DNA from: Alistipes sp. Zagget8
Lineage (GTDB): Bacteria; Bacteroidota; Bacteroidia; Bacteroidales; Rikenellaceae
NCBI GenBank assembly: GCA_001941065.1
Contig: MSHJ01000010.1
Location: 248,001 to 312,000 of the forward strand
Length of the DNA stretch: 64,000 nt
Reading direction: 5' to 3'
The notes beneath the pieces were generated by a model. That model had not been told where the DNA came from and did not search any database. It saw nothing but the letters and a program-made list of their open reading frames with translations. Position 1 is the first letter of the stretch. Every line of letters begins with the position of its first letter. A program made the position numbers and the translations under genes. Shown here one piece after another: positions 32,870 through 42,816 of this stretch.

Positions 32870-34888
32870 TCAGTTTACATTCGGCAGAAACGAATAATCT
32901 TTCGAATAGCCGAGCATCTGCTCCACGTAGTTCGCCGGGTAGGAAACCTTCACGTCGACGATCTTGCCGTCCTGCTCCACCAGTTCGAACTCGGGGTTCA
33001 CGAAACCGCCGTAAGGCTCGATCCCGAGCGCATAGTAGCGGTCGCGGACCTCCTTGTGCAGGGCGGGATCGACCACGACGGCATACTGCTCGACCAGCTT
33101 GTGCCCGGCTTCGTAATCGCCTTCGGACTTGATGCGCTGCACCTCGCGGAGCATCTCGCCGAAGAGCCCGCGCAGTTTCTCGAAATCGTTGACCACCACG
33201 TAGGTCTTGCCGTTCTCCTTCACGACCTCGATCACGTTGTCGGCCTTGCCGCGCTCGTAGCACCACTCCGCAATCAGTTTGCGGTTGCGCATGTGCGACT
33301 CCTCGACGTTCTTGCCCAACTCGACACGCGCCAGCTGGGTCATCATGCCGTTGAGGATATATTTCGCATAGCCCGCCTTGGCCACGTCGAACGACGGAAC
33401 GAGCCCCAGTTCGACCAGCTTCGGGTCGCCCAGGTAGTAGAGGCCGAACAGGTCGGCGCGGGCCTCTTCGAGCGTCGAGCCGTAGCTCTTCAGTTCGCCG
33501 CCCTTCACGCCCGGCGCCAGCTGGCCCGAACCGTGGCCCAGACACTCGTGCAGGTCGGTGTGGAGGTCGTCGGCCAGTTTGCCGTACTTGTCCATCCGTT
33601 CGCGGTCCTCAGCGCGGAGCACGAACTCCTCGTTGAAGCCGTTACCGTGGGCGGCCATGTCATAGGCATAGGTGATGTTGTCGATGGTGACCGATTTCGA
33701 GCCATACTCCTTGCGAATCCAGTCGGCGTTGGGGAGGTTGATGCCGATGGGCGTCGAAGGATAGCAGTCGCCGCCCAGCATCGCCACGGTGATGACCTTG
33801 GCCGAAACGCCCTTCACGACCGGCTTGCGGTAGGCCTCGGCCACGGGCGAGTGGTCCTCGAACCACTGCGCGTTGTCGGAAATGACCTCCGTGCGGTGGC
33901 AGGCCTCCTTGTCCATGAAATTGACGTTGCCTTCCCACGCCGCCTTGCGGCCCAGCGGATCGCCGTAATCCTCGATAAAGCCGTTGATGAAATCGACGTT
34001 CGACACGGTGTCCTTCACCCAGCCGATATTGTAGCGGTCGAACTCCTTCAGGTCGCCCGTCTTATAGTAGCTGACGAGCGCCGCGATATTGCTCTTCTGC
34101 GGCTCTTTGGCCACGGCCTGGGCCTTTTCGAGCCAGTAGACGATCCGCTCGATGGCCGGAGAGTACATGCCGCCCACCTTCCAGACCCGCTCGTAGATGC
34201 GGCCCGTCTTCTCCTCCTTCACCAGCTGCGAATTCAGTCCGTAAGAGGCCGGTTCGGGATTGCCCGCATCGGCGGCGGCCATATCGGCATAGAATTTCTC
34301 GGCCTCGGCCTGACGCACATTGCGGTAATAGTTGCTCGACGAGGTCCACAAAAGGTCCTCGCCGGCCTTCTGGTTCAGCCGCGTTTGGTACATCGCGGGG
34401 TTGAAAATCGCGTTGCTGACCACGCCGATCATGCCGGTCAGCTCGCCGAAACACTCCACGGGGATCGACTCGCAGACGTCGAGGAAATACTGCTCGGTAA
34501 ATTCGGGCACGAACTTGTCGTTGGAATAGTGGTGGTGGATGCCGTTGGCGAACCACACCTTTTTCAGGTATTTCTCCAGCGCCTTCCATTCGGGCGTCGT
34601 GCGGTCGCCCGCGTAGTTCTCATAGATCGTCTCCAGCGTGCGGCGCACGGGGAGGTTCACGGGGCAGTTCTGGTCGAAGAAGATGTCGCGCCCGCACTTG
34701 GCGGCCTCGGCGAGGTAATAGACGAGTTCCTTCTCCTCGAGCGGCAGCTCGTCGAAGCCGGGAACCTCATAACGGATGACCTTGATGTCGTCGAAACGGT
34801 CGACGATCCACGGAGCCTCGCCCTTCGGCGACTGGCTGCACGCTGCAAGCGCAATAGCGGTAAAAGACATAGATACGATTTTTTTCAT
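32870..34888 (-). CDS. Dipeptidyl peptidase III (M49) lipoprotein
   Basis: DPP III is a zinc exopeptidase that removes dipeptides from peptide N-termini. The 672-residue length is normal for bacterial M49 enzymes. The signature HECLGH (followed by GSGQ) supplies the two zinc His and the catalytic Glu, and EEARAD supplies the third ligand Glu. The N-terminus MKKIVSMSFTAIALAAC is a lipoprotein signal, so the enzyme sits in the envelope. A complete consensus promoter, carried by a 59-bp repeat, lies just upstream. Confidence 0.95.
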   Translation of the reverse strand: MKKIVSMSFTAIALAACSQSPKGEAPWIVDRFDDIKVIRYEVPGFDELPLEEKELVYYLAEAAKCGRDIFFDQNCPVNLPVRRTLETIYENYAGDRTTPEWKALEKYLKKVWFANGIHHHYSNDKFVPEFTEQYFLDVCESIPVECFGELTGMIGVVSNAIFNPAMYQTRLNQKAGEDLLWTSSSNYYRNVRQAEAEKFYADMAAADAGNPEPASYGLNSQLVKEEKTGRIYERVWKVGGMYSPAIERIVYWLEKAQAVAKEPQKSNIAALVSYYKTGDLKEFDRYNIGWVKDTVSNVDFINGFIEDYGDPLGRKAAWEGNVNFMDKEACHRTEVISDNAQWFEDHSPVAEAYRKPVVKGVSAKVITVAMLGGDCYPSTPIGINLPNADWIRKEYGSKSVTIDNITYAYDMAAHGNGFNEEFVLRAEDRERMDKYGKLADDLHTDLHECLGHGSGQLAPGVKGGELKSYGSTLEEARADLFGLYYLGDPKLVELGLVPSFDVAKAGYAKYILNGMMTQLARVELGKNVEESHMRNRKLIAEWCYERGKADNVIEVVKENGKTYVVVNDFEKLRGLFGEMLREVQRIKSEGDYEAGHKLVEQYAVVVDPALHKEVRDRYYALGIEPYGGFVNPEFELVEQDGKIVDVKVSYPANYVEQMLGYSKDYSFLPNVN

Positions 34889-34908
34889 GTCGTTCGGGTT
34901 TTATAGAA

Positions 34909-34967
34909 CAAAGATAGTGCAAGCCGAGAGCAATGCCAAATTTATTTGGACATTGCCGAGGCGCAGC
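34909..34967 (-). repeat. 59-bp palindromic promoter-bearing repeat (copy 1), DPP III promoter
   Basis: On the minus strand it contains TTTG (34937-34940), 20 nt, TATCTTTG (34909-34916), a perfect promoter for the DPP III gene. Its core forms a 12-bp stem with a TT loop and one bulged A. A second 59-bp copy lies at 34996-35054. Their outer parts (24 and 14 bases) are identical except for the first base, and the core differs only at base-paired positions. Confidence 0.75.
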
Positions 34968-34995
34968 CTATCTAAACCGGAATGGTCTTCTCCGG

Positions 34996-35054
34996 TAAAG
35001 ATAGTGCAAGCCGAGAGCAAAAACAAACTTGTTTGTATTTTGCCGAGGCGCAGC
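34996..35054 (-). repeat. 59-bp palindromic promoter-bearing repeat (copy 2)
   Basis: This has the same architecture and length as copy 1, 28 bp away and in the same orientation. The promoter reads TTTG, 20 nt, TATCTTTA, so the last -7 base is lost and activity may be weaker. Four pair changes relative to copy 1 all keep the stem. Confidence 0.72.
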
Positions 35055-35150
35055 GGGCTTAAGAAGCCCGATTTACGGGCGACGGGAAGGATTACATCCC
35101 GGACCAGAATCCGCGCTACGGCCAATTCCAAAACCCGTCTCTTAGACGGG
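35054..35150. repeat. 97-bp dispersed element with a hairpin at each end (copy 2, inverted)
   Basis: Hairpins lie at 35054-35070 (CGGGCTT/AAGCCCG, loop AAG) and 35134-35150 (CCCGTCT/AGACGGG, loop CTT), spaced 80 bp as in the copy at 923-1019. Read as reverse complement, about half of the 63 internal positions match copy 1 without gaps. It shares its first base with the end of the second 59-bp repeat. Together the repeats fill most of the 412-bp gap between the DPP III and fimbrillin genes. Confidence 0.6.
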
Positions 35151-35213
35151 CCTTTTATCACGGCCGTTGCACCTGTTGCAACTATTGTTCTATCCGAAAC
35201 CGCCGCAATCTTC

Positions 35214-35221
35214 TATTTTTG
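35214..35221 (+). promoter_or_regulatory. -7 promoter box (TATTTTTG) of the fimbrillin-like gene
   Basis: TATTTTTG lies 79 bases before the ATG at 35301. No -33 box sits at the right distance. The 5' leader is A-rich near the start codon and shows no strong structure. Confidence 0.5.
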
Positions 35222-35300
35222 CATCAACGGTTGTCATGCGAAAGTCAATCCATTTACAAAAACACGAACCTAAAATCAAAAAAACCTAAAAACAGCAGCC

Positions 35301-36866
35301 ATGAGAAAAACAAGTTTTTCGGCCATGTGTGTGCTTGCCCTGCTGGTCGCCGGATGCCAGAATTCCGACGACGACAACCGGGGGCTGGAGTATGACACGC
35401 TCCGTGTCAATTTCAGGGGGAGTATGGCCAACGGCACCTGGGAAGCGGGCGCCGAGGTCGGCATTTTCGCCTCCTGCACACGCAACGACGTACAGAATAC
35501 ACCGATGAGCACGAACGCCAACGCCCGCTATGCGGCAGCGGAGGCCGGCGAGTCGGCGGCGCTCGGCAGCGCCACGGAGGACGACGACATCGTCGCCGGC
35601 GCCTCGGACCACAACTACCGCTTCTACGCCTACTACCCCTATTCGAGCGCGGCGGCCGACATGAAGGCCATCGCGGCGGCGGCCCCGGCCGAGCAGTCTT
35701 ATACCGGACGGGCGAACGGCGGTCTTTACACGGCGTCAAAAAGCGTGACGACCGTGGTGCCCACCGTGGAACTGCAGTTCCGCAACATTTTCGCCACGAT
35801 GGAGCTCTACCTGCCCGACGACCTGCTGGACGAGGACGGCAATTCGGTGGTGAAGACGCTGACGCTGAAACCCGCCGTGGCGGAGAATTTCAGCGGCACG
35901 CTGGCCGTGAGCGGCACCTACGACCTCACGACGGGGACCTTCACCGAGAATCCCGCATCACGGTCGCAGCAGATCGCCGTCGATTTCGGCACCAGGGGCC
36001 TCACGCTGGGCGACGCCTACACGAAAGTGCCGCTCGTCGTGGCGCCCTTCACGGTCCCGGAGGGCGGATTCGAGGTGACGTTCACCGACATGGACGACCG
36101 CCGGAGTTCGCTGACGATCCTCGCCAAAGCCGAGGATGCAGGCACCGTGGTGGCCGCCGGCGAGGTGTCGAAGCAGTACCTCAGCGCCAGCGACGACGGC
36201 ATTGTCCCCGTGACGTTCCCCGTGGTCTTCCCGCTGGGATACGAAAACGGTAATTATGTCTTCTCGGCAACGACACAGCCGCAGTGGCTGACCGACGGCC
36301 GCTGGATATGTCCGTCGCAGACCCAGGCCTACGCGGAGTGGCACAAGGTTTCCGACCCGAGCGACCAATATACACAGAAAATAGAATACGTGAACAGCGC
36401 CAGCAAGATCGGCTCCCCGGGCATCAAGGGCATCTGGACGGGCGATTATTTCGAATTCACGCTGCCGGTCAGGAAATTCGCGGCAGGGACCTCCGTAACG
36501 CTCACCTTCCCGATGTACACCCGGCAGGGCCCGGTATTCTGGGATATCGAATACCTCGACGGCGAGGAGTGGAAATGCAACAAGGAGACCGTCACCTGCT
36601 ACGACCCCGCTTACAGCATGGAGTGCACCTATTCGCTGGTTCGCGGCGGCAAGGTCATCGAACACACCATGACCTTCGAGAACGAGGTCAAAAGCGGCGA
36701 GCTCAAATTCCGGATCAAGTGCGCCGACGGAAGCGTCCAGGCGGACACCGACACCAAAGTCGCTGTACGCAGTACTCCCTGGGTCAGCAGTTCGGCTTAT
36801 GCTGCCCCGTTCTACCTCTATCTGGAGGGTTCCGACGTGAAGAGCGTAACTTTCTCGACAAACTGA
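35301..36866 (+). CDS. Fimbrillin-family (Mfa-like) surface lipoprotein
   Basis: This 521-residue lipoprotein has the lipobox LLVAGC and a QNSDDD surface-export-like cluster after the Cys. The N-terminal half resembles Bacteroidetes fimbrillins (Mfa_like_1): LRVNFRGSMANGTWEAGAEVGIFA, YRFYAYYPYS, LQFRNIFATMELYLP and FTVPEGGFEVTFT. The C-terminal ~200 residues (from about 'VFPLGYENGNYVFS') are beta-rich and include paired Cys, and I do not recognise them. They may be a ligand-binding or tip domain. The gene sits at the upstream edge of a glycan-utilisation-type locus, where fimbrillin-like proteins can serve as surface glycan-binding proteins. It could equally be a pilus subunit. Confidence 0.7.
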   Translation: MRKTSFSAMCVLALLVAGCQNSDDDNRGLEYDTLRVNFRGSMANGTWEAGAEVGIFASCTRNDVQNTPMSTNANARYAAAEAGESAALGSATEDDDIVAGASDHNYRFYAYYPYSSAAADMKAIAAAAPAEQSYTGRANGGLYTASKSVTTVVPTVELQFRNIFATMELYLPDDLLDEDGNSVVKTLTLKPAVAENFSGTLAVSGTYDLTTGTFTENPASRSQQIAVDFGTRGLTLGDAYTKVPLVVAPFTVPEGGFEVTFTDMDDRRSSLTILAKAEDAGTVVAAGEVSKQYLSASDDGIVPVTFPVVFPLGYENGNYVFSATTQPQWLTDGRWICPSQTQAYAEWHKVSDPSDQYTQKIEYVNSASKIGSPGIKGIWTGDYFEFTLPVRKFAAGTSVTLTFPMYTRQGPVFWDIEYLDGEEWKCNKETVTCYDPAYSMECTYSLVRGGKVIEHTMTFENEVKSGELKFRIKCADGSVQADTDTKVAVRSTPWVSSSAYAAPFYLYLEGSDVKSVTFSTN

Positions 36867-36886
36867 AAAAAGTGAATAAAAAAACG

Positions 36887-36894
36887 TAAATTTG
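36887..36894 (+). promoter_or_regulatory. -7 promoter box (TAAATTTG) before the BNR-protein gene
   Basis: TAAATTTG matches TAnnTTTG and lies 11 bases before the ATG at 36906. It gives the BNR-protein and hybrid-sensor genes a possible start separate from the fimbrillin-like gene. Confidence 0.5.
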
Positions 36895-36905
36895 TATAGA
36901 AACCG

Positions 36906-38699
36906 ATGAAAACTACGAAACTCAGGACGATTTTTCTTACGGCGCTCTGCGCGGGAGGCTGCTCGGGACCGGGCGGCCCCCCGGCGGCGGAGTGCGACGT
37001 ACGCATAGCATGGGACCGCGGCACGTTTCAGGAGATGACCTCCGCGCCCGTGGAGAACAAGGGCTACACCGAGCGGGAACTCCACTACCCCCGCATCAAG
37101 GCGCTCTCGGACGGGACGCTGCTGATGACCTTCATGAACGACCATTTCGGTTGGGACGCTTTCGTGCGGCGCAGCGAGGACGGCGGGCGCACGTGGAGCG
37201 ATGCGCAAATGGTGCGCCAGCGTTTCGACGCCCGCTCTTCGGCGGGAGCCGACCAGATGGTATTCGTAAACCCGGATTTCATCGAACTGCAGGACGGGCG
37301 CATTCTCGTCGCCTACCAGTGGCGGTATAAGAAAGGTTACAACGACATCGCCCACACCAACGAAAACTGCGGCGTCGAAATCCTGTTCAGCGACGACAAA
37401 GGCCGCACCTTCTCCGAACCCCGGAACATCTACACGGGCCGCTGCTGGGAACCGGCGATGCTGCAGCTTCCCTCGGGCGAGATACAGATGTACATCACCG
37501 ACAGCAACGAAACCCTCAACGGCGTTTCGCAGCCCTGCACCATCCTTATCCGCTCATTCGACGGCGGCCGGACATGGCAGGGCAAGGAGAGCTGCTCGTA
37601 CCGCGACGGCGAGATCATCTCCCGGACGTTCGACGAACGCTGCACGGCCGACGGGATGCCCTCGGGCGTATGGCTCGATGACGATTACGGAATCGCCGTG
37701 CCGCTGGAGGTCTGGAGCGGCAAGTACAAGATGGACCAGACCCCCGTCATCGTGCGCACCGACGCCGCGACGAACTGGCATTCGGACCAGTCGATCCGCA
37801 GCGAGGGAGGCCCCGAATATCCCTGGAAGAAACAGCTGAACAAGGATTTCGTGGGATTCGGCCCCTACTCGACCAAGCTGCCGACGGGAGAAATGGTCGT
37901 GCTCACGAACGGCGTCTACAAGAACGTTCAGGGCATGTGGGTCTTCATCGGCGACAAACGGGCCGACAATTTCCGCTTCGCCACCTCGCCGTTCGTCGGA
38001 CACTGGGGCTCGATCGACTACATCGGCAACGACCGCGTGCTCGGAACCGGAACCTTCCGCTATCCGGACGGGGAGCGTTCGCGCGGCGGCGTGCGGCTGA
38101 TGACCGGACGGCTGAACCGCGCCAAGACCGTCGCCAAGGGCGATGTGCAGATGGCGCCCGTCGGGGAGTTCGACCGGGAGAACAACGGCTACTGGTTCCT
38201 CGGCAAGGAGACTGCATCGTCGGTCTTCACCGATTTCGGATACACCGACGACTGTTTCATCGTCGCCACGTATCTTTTCGACGAAAACCTCGTGGCCTTC
38301 ACGCCCGAGAACTCCGACGCTTCGGTCGTGCTGCTGGCGCGGCGGTCAGCCGACGAAGGCTGGGACACCTATAAGATTCTCGTCAACGCCGAAGGGCGCT
38401 GGCTGGTCTACCGCGAGGAGACCTCCTCGTGGCGGCTCGTCGGCCAGGGCGAAACCGGAGTCGACCTCCGGGGCACGGTCAACGACGCCGGCGACACCGA
38501 CCTGGGCTTCGGGGCCCGGCTGTGCATCGGCTGGGAACTGCTCGGCGGCAAACCCGCCCCGGGCGAAGAGCTCCGCGCACACCTCCGCCACCACTACAAG
38601 GAAGAGGTGAAGGAGGGTCCCGTGTTTGCGCTCGTCGAAGAGGCCGAAGGCGAGAACAGCGACTACCCCGGGGAGTGGCTGCGCATAACCTTAAAATAG
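36906..38699 (+). CDS. BNR-repeat (sialidase-fold) glycosidase-like lipoprotein
   Basis: This 597-residue exported protein (lipobox near AGGC) has a six-bladed sialidase-like propeller. It carries Asp-box repeats SEDGGRTWSDA, SDDKGRTFSEP and SFDGGRTWQG, and a YPRIK motif where GH33 sialidases have their RIP arginine. The C-terminal ~170 residues form a separate domain that I cannot name with confidence; it may bind carbohydrate. It resembles the protein at 54244 in the propeller (conserved PSGEIQ and CGVEILFSDD-like segments), so the two are likely paralogues bracketing the locus. Whether it cleaves sialic acid or another sugar cannot be told. The hybrid sensor follows after five bases. Confidence 0.78.
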   Translation: MKTTKLRTIFLTALCAGGCSGPGGPPAAECDVRIAWDRGTFQEMTSAPVENKGYTERELHYPRIKALSDGTLLMTFMNDHFGWDAFVRRSEDGGRTWSDAQMVRQRFDARSSAGADQMVFVNPDFIELQDGRILVAYQWRYKKGYNDIAHTNENCGVEILFSDDKGRTFSEPRNIYTGRCWEPAMLQLPSGEIQMYITDSNETLNGVSQPCTILIRSFDGGRTWQGKESCSYRDGEIISRTFDERCTADGMPSGVWLDDDYGIAVPLEVWSGKYKMDQTPVIVRTDAATNWHSDQSIRSEGGPEYPWKKQLNKDFVGFGPYSTKLPTGEMVVLTNGVYKNVQGMWVFIGDKRADNFRFATSPFVGHWGSIDYIGNDRVLGTGTFRYPDGERSRGGVRLMTGRLNRAKTVAKGDVQMAPVGEFDRENNGYWFLGKETASSVFTDFGYTDDCFIVATYLFDENLVAFTPENSDASVVLLARRSADEGWDTYKILVNAEGRWLVYREETSSWRLVGQGETGVDLRGTVNDAGDTDLGFGARLCIGWELLGGKPAPGEELRAHLRHHYKEEVKEGPVFALVEEAEGENSDYPGEWLRITLK

Positions 38700-38704
38700 C
38701 AGAC

Positions 38705-41700
38705 GTGCGACCGAACGGACAGACAGCGAAACGGGCGGCAGGCATATTCCTATGCCTGCTGGCCCTTTTTGCGGCTGTTCCGCACGCCGGGGCGGTCAAC
38801 CCCGGTTCACGGTATTTCACCCACCTGAAACCCACCGACAGCGGGCTTTCGTACAACTGCGTGCACGCCATCATTCAGGATGCGCGGGGGTTCATCTGGC
38901 TGGGGACCTCGGACGGGCTCAACCGCTACGACGGCATGCGGTTCCGGATCTTTCACAAGAACGAACTCGGGGGAAATTCCGGATTCATCGTCTCGCTCTG
39001 CGAGGACAACCGGGGCAATATCTGGATCGGCACCGACAGCGGCGTGGTGCTCTACGATGCCGTGACCGACCGTTTCAGAGCTCTCGACACGCCCAGCGAC
39101 CGGGGAACGGTGATCCACAACAAAGTGACCACCATCAAGAAAGACCGGCAGGGCGTGATCTGGATGGCCGTCAACAACCAGGGGCTCTTCTCCTGCGACC
39201 CCGAAAGCGGGGCATTGAAAAATTATTTCGTGGAAGAGGGACGGCAGACGCTCCCCGCGAACATCACCTCGTTCTGCTTCGACGTGAACAACGAATGCTG
39301 GCTCTCGCTCTATTTCTCGAACCTCTACCACGCCGACAAGACGCTGACTGAGGCGACTCCCGTGGAGTTCGGCGACCGCGGGCAGCTCTTCCGCAACGAC
39401 AACATCATCGAGATCATCGAGAGCCCCTACAACACGCTCTATGTGGCCAGCGTCGACAAGGGCGTCTGCGAGATCGCACCCCGGAGCAATAAAATCCGGA
39501 CGCTGATCCCCAACGCCGAAAACCGCTATGTCCCCGAATCGCTCTTTCCGGGCCGCGACGGCGAGCTGTGGGCCGCCACTACCAAAGGCACCTATATCTA
39601 CAACCCCGGCAGCGGCGAGACCATCCACCTGAAGGCCGACCGGCAGGACAAGTTCTCGCTCTCGGACAGCCACACGCTCTCGGTGCTGGTCGACGACTCC
39701 GACGGCATCTGGATCGGCACCAACGCCGGCGGGGTGAACTACTCGGGGGCTTTTCACCAGAATTTCGACAAATATTACATCGTCCGGGACGAGCCGCTCG
39801 CCAACTGCCTCGTGCGGGGATTCGCCGACGACGGCGAGGGGCGGCTCTGGATCACCACCGAGAAATCGGGGCTGATGACCTACTCGCTCAAGACCGGAGA
39901 ACTGCAGAAATACCGGAACGCACAGCTTCCCGAGGCCCTTTTCGGCATCAACCACGACGACGGAAAGCTGTGGCTGGGTTCGTTCCAGGGGCTCTACCGC
40001 CTGGACCTGAAGACCGGGGCGGTGAAGGTATACAGCCGCCGAGACGAATCGTCGAGCCTGCACGACAACAAGATATACAGCATCTACAAAACCTCCGAAG
40101 GCGACCTGCTCGTGGGCACGACGCTCGGCATGCTGCGCTACGACCGCGCGGGCGACAGTTTCACCTCCATTCCCGTCTTCGAGGGCATGTTCATCACTGA
40201 CATCACCGAAGACACCTCCGGCGACCTGTGGGTGGCCACCTATGCCAACGGGCTCATCCGCTACGACCCCGCAGCGGGTGCGATCGTGCGCAGCTACACC
40301 TATGCCGCCGGCAATCCGCGTGCGCTGCCGAGCAACAAGGTGCTCTCGGTGTTCCGCGACAGCATGGCCGCATCTGGGCGACGACTTTCAGCGCAGGATT
40401 CTGCCTCTACGACGAACAGAGCGACGATTTCGTGGTTTACGACCAGGCGCTGCTCGGGGCGGGAAACCTGCCGAGCGACATCAACTACCGGATCGTCGAG
40501 GACGACAGCGGCAACCTCTGGATCTCCACCAACAAAGGGCTGATCTGTTTCACGCCTGCCACGCTGGAGACCAAGGCCTACACCACCACCGACGGCCTGC
40601 TCAACAACGAATTCAACTACAACGCAGGGTTCAAGACCTCCGACGGCACGCTCTATTTCGGTTCGTCCGACGGATTCGTCCGCTTCAATCCCCGCACATT
40701 CCACACCGACACCCGCGTCCCGGAGATCGTCATCACCGACCTGCGCATCGGCGAACGGATCGTGAAGGCGGGCGACAGCGGATCGCCCCTGAAATGCAAC
40801 GTCGACCAGACGCAGCACATCGCCCTCAACGCACGCCAGAACTCCTTCGGATTCGGGTTTGCGCTGCTCGGGTTCGCCTCGCCGGCGAGCAACACCATCC
40901 TCTGCCGCCTCGAAGGGTACGACACCCGCTGGCGGAGGGTCTCGGAGAACAACACGGTCTTCTATTCGAACATCCCCGCAGGCAGTTACCGCCTGCAGGT
41001 CAAGGGCGTCAACAGCAACGGCATCTGGAACGACCGGCATCCCGCCGTGGAGATCACCGTGGCCCAGCGGTTCTACAAATCGACGCCGGCAATCCTGCTC
41101 TACGTCCTGCTGCTGGTCGTCATGAGCATCCTCGTGTCGCACTATTTCTACCGCAAGGCCATGAAACGCGAACGGCAGCGGCAGAGCGAGTACAAACGGG
41201 CCCGCGAAATCGAACTGTTCAACGAAAAGATGGCCTTCTTCTCGAACATCGTCCACGAGATCAAAACCCCGCTGACGCTCATCCGGACGCCGCTGCAGAA
41301 TATCCTCGCCTCCGGGGGCTGCGACGAGGAGGCCCGCGAGGACCTGATGGTCATCAACAACAACACCGAATACCTGTCGCAGCTGGTGAAGGAACTGCTG
41401 GATTTCGTGAAGATCGAGTGCCACGGCTACATGCTGAACTGCGGCAATGTCGACCTGATCGAAAAAATCGGCTTCCTCTGCTTCAACTTCGCGGAGACGG
41501 CCAAGGCCAACAATCTCCGGCTGACGTTCCGCCACGAGGACGAGCAGGTCTTCATCCTGGCCGACGAACCGGGACTGAACAAGATACTCAACAACCTGCT
41601 GCACAACGCCCTGAAATACGCCGAATCATATATCGAGGTCGAAGCGAAGAGCGTCGGCGGCAATGCCGTGGTCTCGATCCGCAACGACGGCCCGATCATC

Positions 41701-42711
41701 CCGCAGGAGCACCGCAGCCGGATATTCGAGCCCTTCGTACAGTACGGCAACGACGCCAAAGGCGTCGGCATCGGGCTCTCGCTGGCCCGCACCCTCGCCG
41801 AACTGCACGGCGGGCAGCTCGTGCTCGACGACGACACGGCCTGCACGGATTTCATCCTGACGCTTCCCCTGTACCGCGCCTCCGAGGAGGCTGCCGGCGA
41901 AGAGGAGCAGGCCGCAGCGCCCGGGGACGAACCGGAAAAACCGGGGCTTCCGACGCTGCTCATCGTGGAGGACAACACCGACCTCGCGGCCTACCTGAAA
42001 CGCAAGCTGCAGGGCGAATACCGGACACTCACCGCCGCGACCGCCGAACGGGCGCTGGAACTGCTCCGGCAGCAGGAGGCGGACCTCATCCTCTCGGACA
42101 TCGCCCTGAACGGCATGAGCGGGCTGGACCTCTGCAAAAAGGTCTGCACGGATTTCGAAACCTCGCACATCCCGGTGATCCTTCTTTCGGCGCTCTCCTC
42201 GACCCGGTCGAAGGTCGTGGGCATGGAGTGCGGCGCGAGCCTCTACATCGAGAAGCCATTCAATATGGAGTACCTCCAGGCCTGCATCCGGAACATCCTC
42301 GACAAGCGGAGCGCCATGAAGAACGCCTTCAGGAGCAAGGTCATGCCCCTCGCGGCACACCTCTACAACCTGCCGCACAGCGACGAGGAGTTCCTCTCGC
42401 GGCTCGACTCGATCATCCTGGCCAACATCAGCGACCCCAATTTCTCGAACGAACAGCTGGCCGAAGCCTTCTTCCTGAGCAAGTCGACGCTCAACCGCAA
42501 GATCAAGGGTCTGCTCGACACCACGCCCAACGACTATATCCGCACCAAACGGCTCATCGTGGCCGCGCAGATGCTGACCGAAAACCACTGCCGCATCAAC
42601 GAGGTCTGCTACTCGGTGGGGTTCAACACCCCTTCGTATTTCGCCAAATGCTTCAAAAAATTCTATGGCATCCTCCCCGCAGAGTACATGAAGGAGCATA
42701 ATGCCGATTAA
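38705..42711 (+). pseudogene. Hybrid two-component system regulator, single-base frameshift
   Basis: HTCS proteins sense glycan fragments in the periplasm and switch on the adjacent utilisation genes. A GTG start gives a signal peptide, then many beta-propeller repeats (GLSYNCVHAIIQDARGFIWLG ... GNIWIGTDSG), a Y_Y_Y domain, a transmembrane helix (~41,090-41,150), HisKA with His in NIVHEIKTPL (~residue 851), an ATPase domain, a receiver with Asp in LILSDIALNG (~1132) and a C-terminal AraC-type HTH. At ~40363 the frame jumps. Adding one base after GACAGC restores DSHGRIWATTFSAGF and a ~1335-residue protein. As read, the sensor is cut off inside the propeller. It is not at a homopolymer. Confidence 0.88.
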
Positions 42712-42768
42712 CGGGGCATTGTTCCCTGAATTGCATTTTTTGTTCTATTCCGATTCGCCTTTAATCGC

Positions 42769-42802
42769 CAAATTTGTGATACGGCCAGCCAACCCCGGCC
42801 GT
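42769..42802 (+). promoter_or_regulatory. Promoter-like box and leader hairpin before the GH2 gene
   Basis: CAAATTTG (one mismatch to TAnnTTTG) at 42769-42776 is followed four bases later by a small stem (ACGGCC at 42781-42786 with GGCCGT at 42797-42802). No correctly spaced -33 box is seen. This may be an HTCS-dependent promoter that lacks the housekeeping -33 box. Confidence 0.35.
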
Positions 42803-42816
42803 GCAATGAAACTACT

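Noticed and set aside
36906..38699. Calling the BNR protein a sialidase (GH33)
   Set aside because: Asp-boxes and one RIP-like arginine motif are visible, but I could not confirm the full arginine triad and the Tyr/Glu pair. Many propeller proteins share Asp-boxes.
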